A stretch of DNA of 64,000 nucleotides from Polynucleobacter wuianus (GCF_001659725.1 NZ_CP015922.1:1-64000); one strand, 5' to 3'. Shown: positions 44,349 through 57,452, counted from the first letter of the stretch. Numbers and translations are program-made. Notes: generated from the sequence alone by a model not told the origin.

Positions 44349-44475
44349 CCTTCTGATACGACTGCAGAATGCAAGTTTGGTCGGACACTAGATCTAAACG
44401 ATTTAGTGTTGTCCGCCAGTGATTGGTAGTGGCCAATCGCCAAATCTTTGTACAGTCGCTGAATTCGGAGATGAA

Positions 44476-47400
44476 ATGAACTATAGCTTCACCGAACGCA
44501 AGCGAGTCCGTAAAAGCTTTGCTAAGCGAGTAAATAACCACCAGGTTCCGTACCTGATCGCAACGCAGCTGGAATCCTACGCTAAATTTTTACAGGCTGA
44601 TAAGCCGGCAATGTCTCGTCTTACCGAGGGACTTCAGGCTGCCTTTACATCAGCATTCCCAATTGTGTCTAACAACGGCTATGCACGTATGGAATACGTG
44701 TCTTACCAGTTATCACAGCCACCGTTTGATGTTAAAGAATGTCAACAACGTGGTTACACCTACCACTCTGCCTTACGCGCTAAAGTTCGCTTGATTATTT
44801 ATGATCGCGAAGCGCCTACTAAGGTCAAAGAGGTAAAAGAGAGCGAAGTCTACATGGGTGAAATTCCACTCATGACAGAAAACGGCTCTTTTGTGATCAA
44901 TGGTACTGAGCGCGTCATCGTTTCTCAGTTACACCGTTCCCCAGGCGTGTTCTTCGAACACGATAAGGGCAAGACACACAGTTCAGGTAAGTTGCTGTTC
45001 TCAGCACGCATCATTCCTTACCGTGGTTCATGGCTCGATTTTGAGTTTGATCCAAAAGATATTCTTTATTTCCGCGTTGACCGTCGTCGTAAGATGCCTG
45101 TCACTATTTTGCTCAAAGCAATTGGTTTAAACAACGAACAGATTCTTGCTAACTTCTTTAACTTTGACCATTTCTCATTGACTGCTAACGGCGGCTCAAT
45201 GGAATTTGTGCCAGAGCGTTTGCGTGGTCAGTTGGCTAGCTTTGATGTGCTCGATAAGAATGGCGTTGTAGTCATTCAAAAAGATAAGCGTATTAATGCA
45301 AAGCATATCCGCGAACTCGAAGCTGCTAAGACAAAAACCATTGCTGTACCAGATGACTATTTAGTTGGTCGTGTTGTTGCACGCAACATTGTTGATCCAG
45401 ATTCTGGTGAAATCTTGGCTTACGCTAATGATGAAATCACTGAAGAGTTGTTAGCAACATTGCGCGATGCTGGTATCAAGCAATTGGAAACTATCTACAC
45501 CAACGATTTGGATTCTGGTGCATACATTTCTCAGACATTGCGTACCGATGAAACTGCTGATCAAACAGCAGCGCGTATCGCCATCTATCGCATGATGCGT
45601 CCTGGCGAGCCTCCAACAGAAGATGCTGTTGAAGCCTTGTTCCAGCGCTTGTTCTACAGCGAAGATACTTACGATTTATCTCGTGTTGGCCGTATGAAGG
45701 TCAATAGCCGTTTGAACCGTCCAGAAATGGAGGGTCCAATGGTTCTGTCGAACGAAGATATTCTCGACACCATTAAGTCCCTCGTAGATTTACGTAACGG
45801 CAAAGGCGAAGTAGACGATATCGATCACTTAGGTAATCGTCGTGTACGTTGCGTTGGCGAATTGGCTGAAAACCAATTCCGTGCTGGTTTATCACGGGTT
45901 GAGCGTGCGGTTAAAGAACGTCTCGGCCAAGCCGAAACAGAAAACCTCATGCCGCATGACTTGATTAACAGCAAGCCAATCTCTTCTGCGATTCGTGAGT
46001 TCTTCGGTTCTTCACAGTTGTCCCAGTTTATGGACCAAACTAATCCACTCTCAGAGATCACGCACAAGCGTCGTATTTCTGCATTGGGACCTGGTGGTTT
46101 GACCCGCGAGCGCGCAGGCTTCGAAGTGCGCGACGTGCATCCAACCCACTATGGACGTGTTTGCCCAATCGAAACTCCAGAAGGACCAAACATCGGTTTG
46201 ATCAACTCACTCGCGTTATTTGCGCGTTTGAATGAGCATGGCTTCCTTGAGACTCCATATCGTAAGGTTTCCAATAGTAAGGTAAGCGATGAAGTGGTTT
46301 ATCTCTCTGCCATTGAAGAAGCCAAGTATGTAATTGCTCAGGCAAATGCAACGATCGACAAAAACGGTAAGTTGGCTGACGAATTAGTTTCTGCTCGTCA
46401 AGCTGGTGAAACCATGATGGTTAGCCCGGAGCGCATCGATTTCATCGACGTTGCCCCTAGCCAGATCGTTTCTGCTGCTGCTTCACTCGTTCCATTCTTA
46501 GAGCATGATGATGCGAACCGTGCGTTGATGGGTGCGAACATGCAGCGTCAAGCAGTTCCTTGCTTGCGTCCAGACAAGCCATTGGTTGGAACCGGTTTAG
46601 AGCGCATTGTTGCGGTTGACTCCGGCACTGTTGTATTGGCTAACCGCGGTGGTATCGTGGATTACGTTGATGCAAACCGTGTCGTGATTCGTGTAAACGA
46701 TGACGAAACAGCGGCAGGTGAAGTTGGTGTGGATATTTATAACCTCATCAAGTACACCCGTTCAAACCAAAATACCAACATCAATCAACGTCCAATCGTG
46801 AAGGTTGGCGATCGTGTAGCCCGCGGCGACGTTGTTGCTGACGGCGCATCGACCGATTTGGGCGAATTGGCTTTGGGTCAAAACATGACTGTGGCATTTA
46901 TGCCATGGAACGGTTACAACTTCGAAGATTCAATCTTGATCTCTGAAAAAGTGGTTGCTGATGACCGTTACACCTCTATTCATATTGAAGAGTTGTCGGT
47001 TGTTGCTCGTGATACTAAGTTGGGTTCAGAAGAAATTACTCGCGATATTTCCAACTTGGCAGAGTCACAACTCTCCCGTTTGGATGAGAGCGGTATTGTG
47101 TACATCGGTGCCGAAGTAGAAGCTGGTGATGTGTTGGTTGGTAAGGTAACCCCAAAGGGTGAGACTACTCTCACCCCAGAAGAGAAACTCCTCCGCGCGA
47201 TCTTCGGTGAAAAAGCATCTGATGTGAAAGATACTTCTTTGCGCGTTCCTTCAGGAATGATTGGTACCGTCATTGATGTTCAAGTCTTCACCCGTGAAGG
47301 TATTGAGCGCGATGCCCGTGCACAAGCAATTATTCAGGAAGAATTACAACGCTATCGTTTGGACTTAAACGATCAGCTACGTATTGTTGAGGGCGATGCC

Positions 47401-48576
47401 TTCATGCGTTTAGAAAAACTGCTGGTTGGCAAAGTTGCTAATGGCGGACCTAAGAAATTAGCTAAAGGCACCAAGATCGATAAGGATTACCTTGCTGATT
47501 TGGACAAATACCATTGGTTCGATATTCGTCCGGCGGATGATGAGGTTGCCTCACAAGTTGAAGCAATCAAATCTTCTATCGAAGCGAAACGCAAACAGTT
47601 TGATGAGGCTTTTGAAGAAAAGCGCACCAAACTTACCCAGGGTGATGATTTGCAACCTGGCGTAACGAAGATGGTGAAGGTTTACTTGGCAGTGAAGCGC
47701 CGCTTACAGCCTGGAGACAAGATGGCCGGTCGTCACGGTAACAAGGGCGTGGTTTCTAAGATTGCCCCTGCGGAAGACATGCCATTTATGGCTGACGGCC
47801 GCCCTGTTGACATCGTCTTGAACCCATTGGGCGTTCCTTCCCGTATGAACGTTGGTCAGATCTTGGAAACCCACTTAGGTTGGGCTGCTCAAGGTATTGG
47901 TAAGCGTATCGATGAGATGGTGCGTGAGCAGGCTAAGGTTGCTGAACTGCGTAAGTTCTTTAAACAGCTTTACAACGAGACCGGTCGCATTGAAGACATC
48001 GACAACTTCTCTGATGAGCAAATTACTGTTTTGGCTGAGAATCTCCGCCAAGGCTTGCCATTTGCAACACCAGTGTTTGACGGTGCTACAGAGGCGGAAA
48101 TCGGTCGCATGCTCGAATTGGCTTATCCAGAAGATGTTGCTAAATCTTTGAAGATGACCCCATCACGTCAGCAAATGATTTTGTGCGACGGCCGAACTGG
48201 CGATCAGTTTGAGCGTCCAGTCACTGTTGGCGTAATGCACGTCTTGAAACTCCACCACTTGGTCGATGACAAGATGCATGCTCGTTCAACTGGACCTTAC
48301 TCTTTAGTAACGCAACAGCCATTGGGCGGTAAAGCTCAGTTCGGTGGTCAGCGCTTTGGTGAGATGGAAGTCTGGGCCCTCGAAGCATATGGTGCTTCAT
48401 ATGTCTTGCAGGAAATGCTGACAGTGAAGTCCGATGACGTCGCAGGCCGTACCAAGGTTTACGAAAACATCGTCAAGGGCGAGCATACGATTGATGCTGG
48501 CATGCCCGAATCCTTCAACGTGCTGGTAAAAGAAATCCGTTCGTTGGGTATTGACATTGACATGGAGCGCAACTGA
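44476..48576 (+). CDS. rpoB: RNA polymerase beta subunit
   Basis: Beta forms one pincer of RNA polymerase. From ATG 44476 (CGGAG five bases before) the protein is 1366 residues, starting [18 protein letters not shown]. Visible are the rifampicin region [25 protein letters not shown] near 507-530 with wild-type residues, the [24 protein letters not shown] region near 536-559, the catalytic-site lysines [13 protein letters not shown] near 1080-1092 and the C-terminal [12 protein letters not shown]. The open frame extends upstream of 44476 but lacks a start site. rpoC follows after 1 bp. Confidence 0.98.
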   Translation: MNYSFTERKRVRKSFAKRVNNHQVPYLIATQLESYAKFLQADKPAMSRLTEGLQAAFTSAFPIVSNNGYARMEYVSYQLSQPPFDVKECQQRGYTYHSALRAKVRLIIYDREAPTKVKEVKESEVYMGEIPLMTENGSFVINGTERVIVSQLHRSPGVFFEHDKGKTHSSGKLLFSARIIPYRGSWLDFEFDPKDILYFRVDRRRKMPVTILLKAIGLNNEQILANFFNFDHFSLTANGGSMEFVPERLRGQLASFDVLDKNGVVVIQKDKRINAKHIRELEAAKTKTIAVPDDYLVGRVVARNIVDPDSGEILAYANDEITEELLATLRDAGIKQLETIYTNDLDSGAYISQTLRTDETADQTAARIAIYRMMRPGEPPTEDAVEALFQRLFYSEDTYDLSRVGRMKVNSRLNRPEMEGPMVLSNEDILDTIKSLVDLRNGKGEVDDIDHLGNRRVRCVGELAENQFRAGLSRVERAVKERLGQAETENLMPHDLINSKPISSAIREFFGSSQLSQFMDQTNPLSEITHKRRISALGPGGLTRERAGFEVRDVHPTHYGRVCPIETPEGPNIGLINSLALFARLNEHGFLETPYRKVSNSKVSDEVVYLSAIEEAKYVIAQANATIDKNGKLADELVSARQAGETMMVSPERIDFIDVAPSQIVSAAASLVPFLEHDDANRALMGANMQRQAVPCLRPDKPLVGTGLERIVAVDSGTVVLANRGGIVDYVDANRVVIRVNDDETAAGEVGVDIYNLIKYTRSNQNTNINQRPIVKVGDRVARGDVVADGASTDLGELALGQNMTVAFMPWNGYNFEDSILISEKVVADDRYTSIHIEELSVVARDTKLGSEEITRDISNLAESQLSRLDESGIVYIGAEVEAGDVLVGKVTPKGETTLTPEEKLLRAIFGEKASDVKDTSLRVPSGMIGTVIDVQVFTREGIERDARAQAIIQEELQRYRLDLNDQLRIVEGDAFMRLEKLLVGKVANGGPKKLAKGTKIDKDYLADLDKYHWFDIRPADDEVASQVEAIKSSIEAKRKQFDEAFEEKRTKLTQGDDLQPGVTKMVKVYLAVKRRLQPGDKMAGRHGNKGVVSKIAPAEDMPFMADGRPVDIVLNPLGVPSRMNVGQILETHLGWAAQGIGKRIDEMVREQAKVAELRKFFKQLYNETGRIEDIDNFSDEQITVLAENLRQGLPFATPVFDGATEAEIGRMLELAYPEDVAKSLKMTPSRQQMILCDGRTGDQFERPVTVGVMHVLKLHHLVDDKMHARSTGPYSLVTQQPLGGKAQFGGQRFGEMEVWALEAYGASYVLQEMLTVKSDDVAGRTKVYENIVKGEHTIDAGMPESFNVLVKEIRSLGIDIDMERN

Positions 48577-48577
48577 T

Positions 48578-51500
48578 ATGAAAGCATTGCTCGATTTATT
48601 TAAGCAAACGCAGGGTGATGAGCAATTTGATGTCATCAAGATTGGCCTTGCATCTCCTGAGAAAATTCGCTCATGGTCTTTTGGTGAAGTACGCAAGCCA
48701 GAAACCATCAACTATCGGACTTTTAAGCCCGAGCGTGATGGCTTGTTCTGCGCCAAGATTTTTGGACCAACTAAAGACTACGAGTGCTTATGCGGCAAGT
48801 ACAAGCGCTTAAAGTTCCGTGGCGTAATCTGCGAGAAGTGTGGTGTTGAAGTTACTCTCGCTAAGGTACGTCGTGAGCGCATGGGTCACATTGAGTTGGC
48901 AGCCCCTGTAGCGCACATCTGGTTCTTGAAGTCCCTGCCATCCCGTTTGGGTATGGTTCTCGATATGACATTGCGTGATATCGAGCGTGTTCTTTACTTT
49001 GAGGCATATGTAGTCGTTGATCCTGGCATGACTCCTGAGGGTGCAATGAAGCGCGGTCAGATCATGTCTGAAGATGAATACATCGCTAAGACTGAAGAGT
49101 ATGGTGACGGTGCATTTACTGCCATCATGGGCGCGGAAGGCATTCGTGATCTCTTGCGTTCGATTGATATCGATCGTGAAGTAGAGACTATTCGTGCTGA
49201 ATTGAAAGCCACTGGTAGCGATGCCAAAATCAAGAAATACGCTAAGCGCTTAAAAGTGCTCGAGGCGTTCCAGACTTCAGGTATTAAGCCTGACTGGATG
49301 ATTATGGAAGTGTTGCCAGTATTGCCACCTGAATTGCGCCCATTGGTGCCATTGGATGGCGGTCGCTTTGCTACTTCTGATTTGAACGACCTCTATCGTC
49401 GTGTGATCAACCGTAACAACCGTTTGAAGCGTTTGTTAGAGTTGCGCGCACCAGAGATTATCGTTCGTAACGAAAAACGGATGTTGCAAGAAGCGGTTGA
49501 CTCATTGCTCGACAACGGTCGTCGCGGTAAGGCGATGACTGGCGCTAACAAGCGTCCTCTCAAGTCCTTGGCTGAGATGATTAAAGGTAAGAGCGGTCGT
49601 TTCCGTCAAAACTTGTTGGGTAAACGCGTTGACTACTCAGGTCGTTCAGTCATCGTGGTTGGTCCTACATTGAAATTGCATCAGTGCGGCTTACCAAAAT
49701 TGATGGCTTTGGAATTATTCAAGCCATTCATTTTCAACAAGCTTGAGACTTTGGGAATTGCAACCACGATTAAGGCTGCGAAGAAAGAAGTTGAAAGCCA
49801 GACTCCAATCGTTTGGGACATTCTCGAAGAAGTGATTCGTGAACATCCAATCATGCTCAACCGTGCGCCTACATTGCACCGTCTCGGTATCCAGGCTTTC
49901 GAGCCAATGCTGATTGAAGGTAAAGCAATCCAATTGCACCCATTAGTTTGCGCAGCATTTAACGCGGACTTTGACGGTGACCAAATGGCGGTTCACGTTC
50001 CTTTGTCGCTCGAAGCGCAAATGGAAGCACGTACATTGATGTTGGCTTCGAACAACGTATTGTTCCCAGCTAACGGCGAGCCATCCATTGTTCCTTCGCA
50101 GGACGTGGTGTTGGGTCTGTACTACGCTACACGCGACAAGATCAACGGTAAAGGCGAAGGCATGGTTTTCGCCAACATTACTGAAGTAGTGCGCGCATAC
50201 GAGGCAGGTCAAGTTGAATTGGCTTCTCGTGTTGCTGTGCGTATTACTGAGTATGAGATCGTGGACAAGAAAGCAGAGGGCGATGCCCGTTTTGCTGAGA
50301 AGACCAAGATTTATCACACATCAGTTGGCCGCGCCATCTTGTCTGAGATTTTGCCTAAAGGCATGTCTTTCGAGGAAATTAACAAGCCTTTGAAGAAAAA
50401 AGAAATCTCACGTTTGATCAATACATCATTCCGTAAGTGCGGCTTGCGCGAGACAGTCATTTTTGCTGATCGTCTCTTGCAGTCCGGCTTCCGTTTGGCG
50501 ACCAATGCTGGTATTTCTGTTGCGATTGACGATATGTTGATCCCAACCTCTAAAGACCGCATCATCACCGAAGCTTCTTCCAAGGTTAAAGAGTATGACA
50601 AGCAATTTATGTCAGGCCTCGTAACCAATCAAGAGCGTTATAACAACGTGGTTGATATCTGGGGTGCTGCTGGTGACCAAGTTGGTAAGGCGATGATGGA
50701 TGAGTTGTCACACGTTGACGTACTTGACCGTAACGGCAAGACTGTGCGTCAAGAATCCTTTAACTCCATCTACATGATGGCGGATTCTGGTGCGCGTGGA
50801 TCTGCAGCGCAGATTCGTCAGTTGGCTGGTATGCGTGGTTTGATGGCGAAGCCTGATGGCTCCATCATTGAAACCCCAATTACTGCGAACTTCCGTGAAG
50901 GTTTGAACGTGTTGCAGTACTTCATCTCAACCCACGGTGCTCGTAAAGGTCTAGCCGATACAGCGTTGAAGACAGCAAACTCTGGTTACTTGACACGTCG
51001 TTTATGCGACGTAACTCAAGACCTCGTGGTGATTGAAGAGGATTGCGGCGCAACTTCTGGCGTAACGATGAAGGCGCTTGTTGAAGGCGGCGAAATTATC
51101 GAAGCATTGCGCGACCGTATTTTGGGTCGTGTGTGTATCGGTGACATCGTTCATCCTGACACACAAGAAGTCATCGTTCCTAACGATACATTACTTGATG
51201 AGGATCATGTTGATCAGATCGTTGCATTAGGTATCGACGAGGTTAAAGTGCGCACAGTATTGTCTTGCTTAACTCGCTTTGGCTTGTGCGCCAAGTGCTA
51301 CGGTCGTGATCTAGGTCGCGGTGGTTTGGTCAACGTTGGTGAAGCAGTTGGTGTGATCGCTGCTCAGTCCATCGGTGAGCCAGGCACGCAGTTGACTATG
51401 CGCACCTTCCACATTGGTGGTGCAGCATCACGTGCATTGGTTGCAAGCAATATCGAAGCTAAATCTAACGGTGCTTTGAAGTTCTCTGGCACGATGCGTG

Positions 51501-52840
51501 TTGTGAAGAACGCGAAGGGTGAGCAGATCGTGATTTCACGTTCTGGCGAAGCCTTGATTGTTGACGAGAATGGCCGTGAGCGCGAGCGTCATAAAGTGCC
51601 CTACGGCGCAACTCTCTTGTTGAAAGAAGATGCAGCGGTTAAAGCTGGCGCAAGCTTAGCAACCTGGGATCCGTTAACACGTCCGATTATTTCTGAGTAT
51701 GCTGGTATCGCTCGCTTTGACAACGTTGAAGAAGGTGTAACCGTTGCTAAGCAGGTTGACGAAGTGACTGGTCTTTCCACTTTGGTGGTGATTGATGGTA
51801 AGCGTCGTTCCGCAGCAAGCAAAGGCGTTCGCCCAGTGATCAACTTGATTGATGACAAGGGTAATGACGTCATGATCGCCGGTACTGATCACCCAGTGAA
51901 CATTGGCCTCCAAGTAGGCGCTTTGATTACTGTTAAAGATGGTCAAAAGGTCGAAGTGGGCGAAGTATTGGCGCGTATTCCAATCGAATCACAGAAGACT
52001 CGCGATATTACCGGCGGTTTGCCACGCGTTGCAGAATTGTTCGAAGCACGTTCACCAAAAGACGCAGCTGTCTTGGCGAAAGTTACTGGAACCGTTTCCT
52101 TCGGTAAAGAAACCAAAGGTAAGCAGCGTTTGGTGATTACCGATATGGATGGCGAAGCTAATGAATTCTTGATTCCTAAAGAGAAGCAAGTTCTCGTTCA
52201 CGACGGTCAAGTTGTGAATAAGGGCGAGATGATTGTGGAAGGCCCTGCCGATCCACATGACATCTTGACCCTCAAAGGTATTGAAGAGTTGGCAATCTAC
52301 ATCGTTGACGAAGTTCAAGACGTTTATCGTCTCCAGGGTGTGAAGATTAATGACAAGCACATTGAAGTGATCGTGCGTCAGATGTTGCGTCGTGTTCAGG
52401 TAACTGATCCAGGCGATACATCCTTCATCACTGGTGAGCAAGTTGAGCGTTCTAAGCTGTATGACGCAAACGATGCTGTGATTGCTCAAGGCAAGCACCC
52501 AGCTCAATTCGACAACGTATTGCTTGGTATTACTAAGGCATCCTTGTCGACCGACAGCTTCATTTCAGCGGCTTCTTTCCAAGAAACCACCCGTGTATTG
52601 ACCGAAGCCGCAATTATGGGCAAGACCGATACCCTCCGTGGCCTCAAGGAAAACGTCATTATTGGTCGCCTGATCCCTGCTGGTACCGGCTTGTCTTACC
52701 GCCGTGCACGCAAGGTCAGAGAGCAATTCGAGCGTGATCGCGCTCAAATGATTGCTGCCGAAGAGGAAGCATTGGCTAACGCCCCTGTAGAAATTGAGGC
52801 TGAAGTCGTTGCTCCTGCTGGGGAGACTGATCCGAGCTAA
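48578..52840 (+). CDS. rpoC: RNA polymerase beta' subunit
   Basis: Beta' holds the catalytic magnesium. From ATG 48578 the protein is 1420 residues. Visible are the N-terminal zinc finger [20 protein letters not shown] near 70-89, the clamp helices, the catalytic [12 protein letters not shown] near 461-472, the bridge helix/trigger-loop region with [17 protein letters not shown] near 930-946, and the second zinc site CGATSG...[13 protein letters not shown]. The C-terminus is acidic and Ala-rich ([17 protein letters not shown]). The start overlaps nothing: one base separates the rpoB stop and the ATG. Confidence 0.98.
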   Translation: MKALLDLFKQTQGDEQFDVIKIGLASPEKIRSWSFGEVRKPETINYRTFKPERDGLFCAKIFGPTKDYECLCGKYKRLKFRGVICEKCGVEVTLAKVRRERMGHIELAAPVAHIWFLKSLPSRLGMVLDMTLRDIERVLYFEAYVVVDPGMTPEGAMKRGQIMSEDEYIAKTEEYGDGAFTAIMGAEGIRDLLRSIDIDREVETIRAELKATGSDAKIKKYAKRLKVLEAFQTSGIKPDWMIMEVLPVLPPELRPLVPLDGGRFATSDLNDLYRRVINRNNRLKRLLELRAPEIIVRNEKRMLQEAVDSLLDNGRRGKAMTGANKRPLKSLAEMIKGKSGRFRQNLLGKRVDYSGRSVIVVGPTLKLHQCGLPKLMALELFKPFIFNKLETLGIATTIKAAKKEVESQTPIVWDILEEVIREHPIMLNRAPTLHRLGIQAFEPMLIEGKAIQLHPLVCAAFNADFDGDQMAVHVPLSLEAQMEARTLMLASNNVLFPANGEPSIVPSQDVVLGLYYATRDKINGKGEGMVFANITEVVRAYEAGQVELASRVAVRITEYEIVDKKAEGDARFAEKTKIYHTSVGRAILSEILPKGMSFEEINKPLKKKEISRLINTSFRKCGLRETVIFADRLLQSGFRLATNAGISVAIDDMLIPTSKDRIITEASSKVKEYDKQFMSGLVTNQERYNNVVDIWGAAGDQVGKAMMDELSHVDVLDRNGKTVRQESFNSIYMMADSGARGSAAQIRQLAGMRGLMAKPDGSIIETPITANFREGLNVLQYFISTHGARKGLADTALKTANSGYLTRRLCDVTQDLVVIEEDCGATSGVTMKALVEGGEIIEALRDRILGRVCIGDIVHPDTQEVIVPNDTLLDEDHVDQIVALGIDEVKVRTVLSCLTRFGLCAKCYGRDLGRGGLVNVGEAVGVIAAQSIGEPGTQLTMRTFHIGGAASRALVASNIEAKSNGALKFSGTMRVVKNAKGEQIVISRSGEALIVDENGRERERHKVPYGATLLLKEDAAVKAGASLATWDPLTRPIISEYAGIARFDNVEEGVTVAKQVDEVTGLSTLVVIDGKRRSAASKGVRPVINLIDDKGNDVMIAGTDHPVNIGLQVGALITVKDGQKVEVGEVLARIPIESQKTRDITGGLPRVAELFEARSPKDAAVLAKVTGTVSFGKETKGKQRLVITDMDGEANEFLIPKEKQVLVHDGQVVNKGEMIVEGPADPHDILTLKGIEELAIYIVDEVQDVYRLQGVKINDKHIEVIVRQMLRRVQVTDPGDTSFITGEQVERSKLYDANDAVIAQGKHPAQFDNVLLGITKASLSTDSFISAASFQETTRVLTEAAIMGKTDTLRGLKENVIIGRLIPAGTGLSYRRARKVREQFERDRAQMIAAEEEALANAPVEIEAEVVAPAGETDPS

Positions 52841-52850
52841 TTTGGTAAAT

Positions 52851-52874
52851 CTGGCCAGAAATGGCCAGCTTTTT
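52851..52874 (+). terminator. Rho-independent terminator after rpoC
   Basis: CTGGCCA (52851-52857), GAAA loop and TGGCCAG (52862-52868) followed by CTTTTT. It closes the rplKAJL-rpoBC transcription unit; a strong promoter begins 11 bp later. Confidence 0.9.
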
Positions 52875-52884
52875 CCCCATTAGG

Positions 52885-52913
52885 TTGACGGAAAAGGCTG
52901 GTCAGGCTAGAAT
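52885..52913 (+). promoter_or_regulatory. Promoter of the str operon (rpsL)
   Basis: TTGACG at 52885-52890 and TAGAAT at 52908-52913, 17 bp apart, each one mismatch from consensus. It lies directly after the rpoC terminator and about 100 bp before rpsL, so the rpsL-rpsG-fusA-tuf unit is transcribed separately from rpoBC. Confidence 0.88.
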
Positions 52914-53017
52914 GCTGAGTTCTACTGATTCAGAAGAGGGTCTTTTTGACCTAGAAATTCTCTAAGTCATTGATTTTCTTGAAGAAAGCAACAAAGAAGT
53001 ACTAACCGAGCTATTTT

Positions 53018-53398
53018 ATGCCAACAATTAATCAATTATTACGCAAGCCAAGAACAAGGCTTACCGTTAAAAGCAAGAGCCCTGCGCTGCAAAACAGCCC
53101 GCAGCGCCGTGGTGTTTGTACACGTGTGTACACCACTACTCCTAAAAAGCCTAACTCTGCGCTCCGTAAGGTAGCCAAAGTTCGCTTAACCAATGGTTTT
53201 GAAGTGATTTCATACATTGGCGGTGAAGGCCATAACCTCCAGGAGCACTCAGTAGTGTTGATCCGCGGTGGTCGTGTTAAGGATTTGCCAGGTGTGCGTT
53301 ATCACATCGTTCGCGGTTCTTTGGACTTACAAGGCGTTAAAGATCGTAAGCAAGCCCGTTCTAAGTACGGCGCTAAGCGTGCCAAGAAAGCTGCTTAA
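53018..53398 (+). CDS. rpsL: Ribosomal protein S12
   Basis: S12 sits at the decoding centre and affects accuracy. The 126-residue protein has [30 protein letters not shown] near 27-56 (shown in part) and the [19 protein letters not shown] region near 92-110. The lysines in TPKKPNSA and in VKDRKQARS that mutate to streptomycin resistance in other species are wild type. Length is standard. Confidence 0.98.
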   Translation: MPTINQLLRKPRTRLTVKSKSPALQNSPQRRGVCTRVYTTTPKKPNSALRKVAKVRLTNGFEVISYIGGEGHNLQEHSVVLIRGGRVKDLPGVRYHIVRGSLDLQGVKDRKQARSKYGAKRAKKAA

Positions 53399-53556
53399 TT
53401 TTTAATGAAGCAGCTGTAGTTTTTGCAGTAAGTCGTTGTTTGTCAGACTTAAAAGACAAGTAAGTGGCTGTTCCGTTTGGAAATTTTTCTAAATAGTAGG
53501 ACAGCCGGAGCGGGTGATCCAGGTGGGCCACCCCTAACTGAACTGAAGGAGTAGTT

Positions 53557-54027
53557 ATGCCACGTCGTCGTGAAGTTCCCAAACGGGAAATTTTGCCGGA
53601 TCCAAAATTCGGCAATGTAGAAGTCGCTAAATTCATGAACGTCCTGATGTTGGACGGCAAGAAATCGGTTGCAGAGCGTATCGTTTACGGTGCCTTTGAT
53701 CACATCGAGAAAAAAGCAAACAAAGAACCACTCGAAATTTTTTCAACAGCCATGGGCAACGTTAAGCCAATGGTTGAGGTAAAGAGCCGTCGCGTTGGTG
53801 GTGCTAACTATCAAGTTCCTGTTGAAGTTCGTCCATCACGCCGTTCCGCTTTGGCAATGCGCTGGTTGCGCGAAGCTGCTAAGAAGCGCGGCGAAAAATC
53901 GATGGCTCAACGTTTAGCCAACGAATTATTAGAAGCTGCTGAAGGTCGTGGCGGCGCAATGAAGAAGCGTGAAGAAGTTCACCGTATGGCAGAAGCTAAC
54001 AAAGCTTTCTCACATTTCCGCTTCTAA
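53557..54027 (+). CDS. rpsG: Ribosomal protein S7
   Basis: S7 nucleates assembly of the 30S head and contacts the E site. The 156-residue protein starts [19 protein letters not shown] and has [19 protein letters not shown] near 76-94. The 158-bp gap after rpsL is GC-structured near 53507-53533 (GGTGATCCAGGTGGGCCACC), where S7 autoregulates the operon in E. coli; a match to that site is not proven here. fusA follows after 27 bp. Confidence 0.97.
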   Translation: MPRRREVPKREILPDPKFGNVEVAKFMNVLMLDGKKSVAERIVYGAFDHIEKKANKEPLEIFSTAMGNVKPMVEVKSRRVGGANYQVPVEVRPSRRSALAMRWLREAAKKRGEKSMAQRLANELLEAAEGRGGAMKKREEVHRMAEANKAFSHFRF

Positions 54028-54054
54028 TCCAATAGTTAAGAAAAGGCACCAACA

Positions 54055-56157
54055 GTGGCACGTAAAACCCCCATCGACAAATACCGTAATATTGGTATTT
54101 CTGCGCACATTGACGCAGGTAAGACAACAACTACAGAACGCGTTTTGTTCTACACCGGCGTTAATCACAAGATTGGCGAAGTACATGATGGCGCAGCTAC
54201 CATGGACTGGATGGAGCAAGAGCAAGAGCGTGGTATCACGATTACTTCTGCTGCTACGACCACTTTCTGGAAGGGTATGGCGGGCAATATGCCTGAGCAC
54301 CGTATCAATATTATTGATACTCCAGGACACGTAGACTTCACGATTGAAGTTGAGCGTTCAATGCGCGTGTTGGATGGTGCTTGCATGGTTTACTGTGCGG
54401 TAGGTGGTGTACAGCCCCAATCTGAAACTGTTTGGCGTCAAGCGAACAAGTATCAAGTTCCACGTTTGGCATTCGTAAACAAGATGGACCGGACTGGCGC
54501 GAACTTCTTCAAGGTTTATGACCAAATGAAGACTCGTCTCAAAGCCAACCCAATCTTGATTCAAATTCCAATCGGCGCAGAAGAAAATTTCAAAGGTGTT
54601 GTGGATTTGGTAAAGATGAAGGCTATCTATTGGGATGAGGCTTCACAAGGTACTAAGTTTACTTACGAAGATATCCCTGCTGAATTACAAGCATCTGCTG
54701 AAGAGTGGCGCGAGAAAATGCTCGAAGCTGCTGCAGAGAGTTCAGAAGAGTTGATGGAAAAATATCTCGGCGGTGAAGGCTTAACCGAAGAAGAAATTAA
54801 AGGCGCATTGCGTCAACGTACTATCGCTAACGAAATCGTTCCAATGTTGTGTGGAACTGCGTTTAAGAATAAGGGTGTTCAGGCGATGTTGGATGCAGTG
54901 GTTGAGTTGTTGCCATCTCCATTAGACGTTCCACCAGTTCCATGTGAATTGGAAGACGGTACACCTGCAGAACGTAAAGCTGCTGATGATGAGAAGTTCT
55001 CCGCATTGGCATTTAAGATCATGACTGATCCATTCGTTGGCCAGCTGATCTTCTTCCGCGTTTACTCAGGTGTAATGAAGTCTGGCGACACCATCTACAA
55101 CCCAATTAAGGGCAAGAAAGAGCGTGTTGGTCGTTTGTTGCAGATGCATGCAAACCAACGTGAAGAAATTAAAGAGGTTTACGCAGGCGATATCGCTGCT
55201 GCAGTTGGTCTAAAAGATGCAACCACCGGTGAAACATTGTGTGATCCAGATAGCATCGTGATTTTGGAGCGCATGGTATTCCCAGAGCCAGTGATTTCAC
55301 AAGCTGTTGAGCCAAAGACAAAAGCTGACCAAGAAAAAATGGGTCTTGCTTTGAATCGTTTGGCACAAGAAGATCCTTCTTTCCGTGTGAAGACTGACGA
55401 AGAGTCAGGCCAAACCATTATTTCCGGTATGGGCGAGCTCCACTTGGAAATTTTGGTTGATCGTATGAAGCGTGAGTTCAGCGTTGAAGCAACTGTTGGT
55501 AAGCCACAAGTTGCCTATCGTGAAACGATTCGTAAGGTTTGTGAAGAGATCGAAGGTAAATTCGTTAAACAGTCTGGTGGTCGCGGCCAATACGGTCACG
55601 TGGTATTGAAGTTAGAACCACAAGCCCCAGGTAAAGGTTTTGAATTCGTTGACGCTATTAAGGGCGGTGTAGTTCCACGTGAATACATCCCTGCAGTTGA
55701 AAAAGGCATCATCGAAACATTGAACTCCGGTATTTTGGCTGGCTATCCAGTTGTAGATATCAAGGCGACATTGTTCTTCGGTTCATACCATGACGTTGAC
55801 TCCAACGAAAACGCATTTAAGATGGCAGGCTCAATGGCGTTCAAGGATGGTATGCGTAAAGCATCACCAGTATTGCTTGAGCCAATGATGGCTGTTGAAG
55901 TTGAAACACCAGAAGATTTCATGGGTAACGTAATGGGTGACCTCTCATCACGTCGCGGTATTTTGCAAGGTATGGATGACATTCCAGGCGGCGGCAAGAT
56001 TGTTCGCGCTGAAGTGCCATTGGCAGAGATGTTTGGTTACTCAACTGGCTTGCGCTCGTTGACCCAAGGACGCGCTACCTACACCATGGAATTTAAGCAT
56101 TATTCCGAAGCACCTAAGAACGTTGCTGAAGCAGTTATGGCTGCTAAAGCGAAGTAA
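54055..56157 (+). CDS. fusA: Elongation factor G
   Basis: EF-G drives translocation of tRNA and mRNA. The 700-residue protein has GTPase motifs AHIDAGKTT near 17-25, [12 protein letters not shown] near 59-70, DTPGHVDFT near 88-96 and NKMDRTGA near 142-149, followed by domains II-V. The start is GTG at 54055, preceded by AAAAGGCACC. Length matches EF-G of betaproteobacteria (about 700). tuf follows after 50 bp. Confidence 0.98.
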   Translation: MARKTPIDKYRNIGISAHIDAGKTTTTERVLFYTGVNHKIGEVHDGAATMDWMEQEQERGITITSAATTTFWKGMAGNMPEHRINIIDTPGHVDFTIEVERSMRVLDGACMVYCAVGGVQPQSETVWRQANKYQVPRLAFVNKMDRTGANFFKVYDQMKTRLKANPILIQIPIGAEENFKGVVDLVKMKAIYWDEASQGTKFTYEDIPAELQASAEEWREKMLEAAAESSEELMEKYLGGEGLTEEEIKGALRQRTIANEIVPMLCGTAFKNKGVQAMLDAVVELLPSPLDVPPVPCELEDGTPAERKAADDEKFSALAFKIMTDPFVGQLIFFRVYSGVMKSGDTIYNPIKGKKERVGRLLQMHANQREEIKEVYAGDIAAAVGLKDATTGETLCDPDSIVILERMVFPEPVISQAVEPKTKADQEKMGLALNRLAQEDPSFRVKTDEESGQTIISGMGELHLEILVDRMKREFSVEATVGKPQVAYRETIRKVCEEIEGKFVKQSGGRGQYGHVVLKLEPQAPGKGFEFVDAIKGGVVPREYIPAVEKGIIETLNSGILAGYPVVDIKATLFFGSYHDVDSNENAFKMAGSMAFKDGMRKASPVLLEPMMAVEVETPEDFMGNVMGDLSSRRGILQGMDDIPGGGKIVRAEVPLAEMFGYSTGLRSLTQGRATYTMEFKHYSEAPKNVAEAVMAAKAK

Positions 56158-56207
56158 TTTATCCACATCATTTTGAATATTGACTAGCTAAAGAAGGCAG
56201 ATTAAAA

Positions 56208-57398
56208 ATGGCAAAAGAAAAGTTTGAGCGGACAAAACCGCACGTAAACGTAGGCACCATCGGTCACGTTGACCACGGTAAAACCACATTGACAGCAGCA
56301 ATCGCAACCGTGCTCTCAAAGGCATTTGGTGGCGAAGCTAAAGCATACGATCAGATCGATGCTGCTCCAGAAGAAAAAGCCCGTGGTATTACGATTAATA
56401 CAGCACACGTTGAGTATGAGACAGCGAATCGTCACTACGCTCACGTGGATTGCCCAGGACATGCTGACTACGTGAAGAACATGATTACTGGTGCTGCTCA
56501 GATGGACGGCGCAATTTTGGTTTGCTCTGCAGCTGACGGCCCAATGCCACAAACTCGTGAGCACATCCTCTTGGCACGCCAAGTAGGCGTTCCTTACATC
56601 GTTGTGTTCTTGAACAAGTGCGACATGGTCGATGACGCTGAATTGTTAGAGTTAGTTGAAATGGAAGTTCGTGAACTTCTGTCTAAATACGATTTCCCTG
56701 GCGATGACACTCCAATCATCCAAGGCTCTGCTAAGTTGGCTCTTGAAGGTGACGAAGGCCCATTGGGTAAAGAAGCCATCATGAAATTGGCTGAAGCATT
56801 AGATACTTACATCCCAACTCCAGAGCGTGCCATTGATGGTGCGTTCTTGATGCCAGTAGAAGACGTGTTCTCAATCTCCGGTCGCGGTACTGTGGTGACT
56901 GGTCGTATCGAGCGCGGCATCATCAAAGTTGGTGAAGAGATTGAAATCGTTGGTATCAAACCAACTCTCAAAACTACCTGTACTGGCGTTGAAATGTTCC
57001 GCAAATTGCTCGACCAAGGTCAAGCAGGCGATAACGTTGGTATCTTGTTACGCGGTACAAAACGTGAAGAAGTTGAGCGCGGCCAAGTATTGGCTAAGCC
57101 AGGCTCCATCACCCCACATACTCACTTTACAGCCGAGGTTTACATCTTGGGTAAAGATGAAGGTGGTCGTCATACTCCATTCTTTAACAACTATCGTCCA
57201 CAGTTTTACTTCCGTACAACGGACGTAACCGGTTCAATCGAGTTGCCAAAAGACAAAGAAATGGTGATGCCTGGTGATAACGTCACGATTACCGTAAAAC
57301 TCATCGCGCCAATCGCGATGGAAGAAGGTTTACGTTTTGCGATCCGTGAAGGTGGCCGTACTGTTGGCGCCGGCGTGGTTGCAAAGATTTTGGCTTAA
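56208..57398 (+). CDS. tuf: Elongation factor Tu, second copy
   Basis: The protein is identical in all 396 residues to the copy at 39391. Within the coding region I found only four nucleotide differences, all synonymous and within 28 bp (57284, 57287, 57308, 57311). The homology also covers about 15 bp before the ATG (AGGCAGATTAAAAA). It is the str-operon copy, equivalent to E. coli tufA. The pattern implies recent or continuing gene conversion between the two copies. Confidence 0.98.
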   Translation: MAKEKFERTKPHVNVGTIGHVDHGKTTLTAAIATVLSKAFGGEAKAYDQIDAAPEEKARGITINTAHVEYETANRHYAHVDCPGHADYVKNMITGAAQMDGAILVCSAADGPMPQTREHILLARQVGVPYIVVFLNKCDMVDDAELLELVEMEVRELLSKYDFPGDDTPIIQGSAKLALEGDEGPLGKEAIMKLAEALDTYIPTPERAIDGAFLMPVEDVFSISGRGTVVTGRIERGIIKVGEEIEIVGIKPTLKTTCTGVEMFRKLLDQGQAGDNVGILLRGTKREEVERGQVLAKPGSITPHTHFTAEVYILGKDEGGRHTPFFNNYRPQFYFRTTDVTGSIELPKDKEMVMPGDNVTITVKLIAPIAMEEGLRFAIREGGRTVGAGVVAKILA

Positions 57399-57452
57399 GT
57401 AGTAACTAGATTTAAAGCAGTAGAAGTAATTAATATTTAGCGGTTTGCTAAC

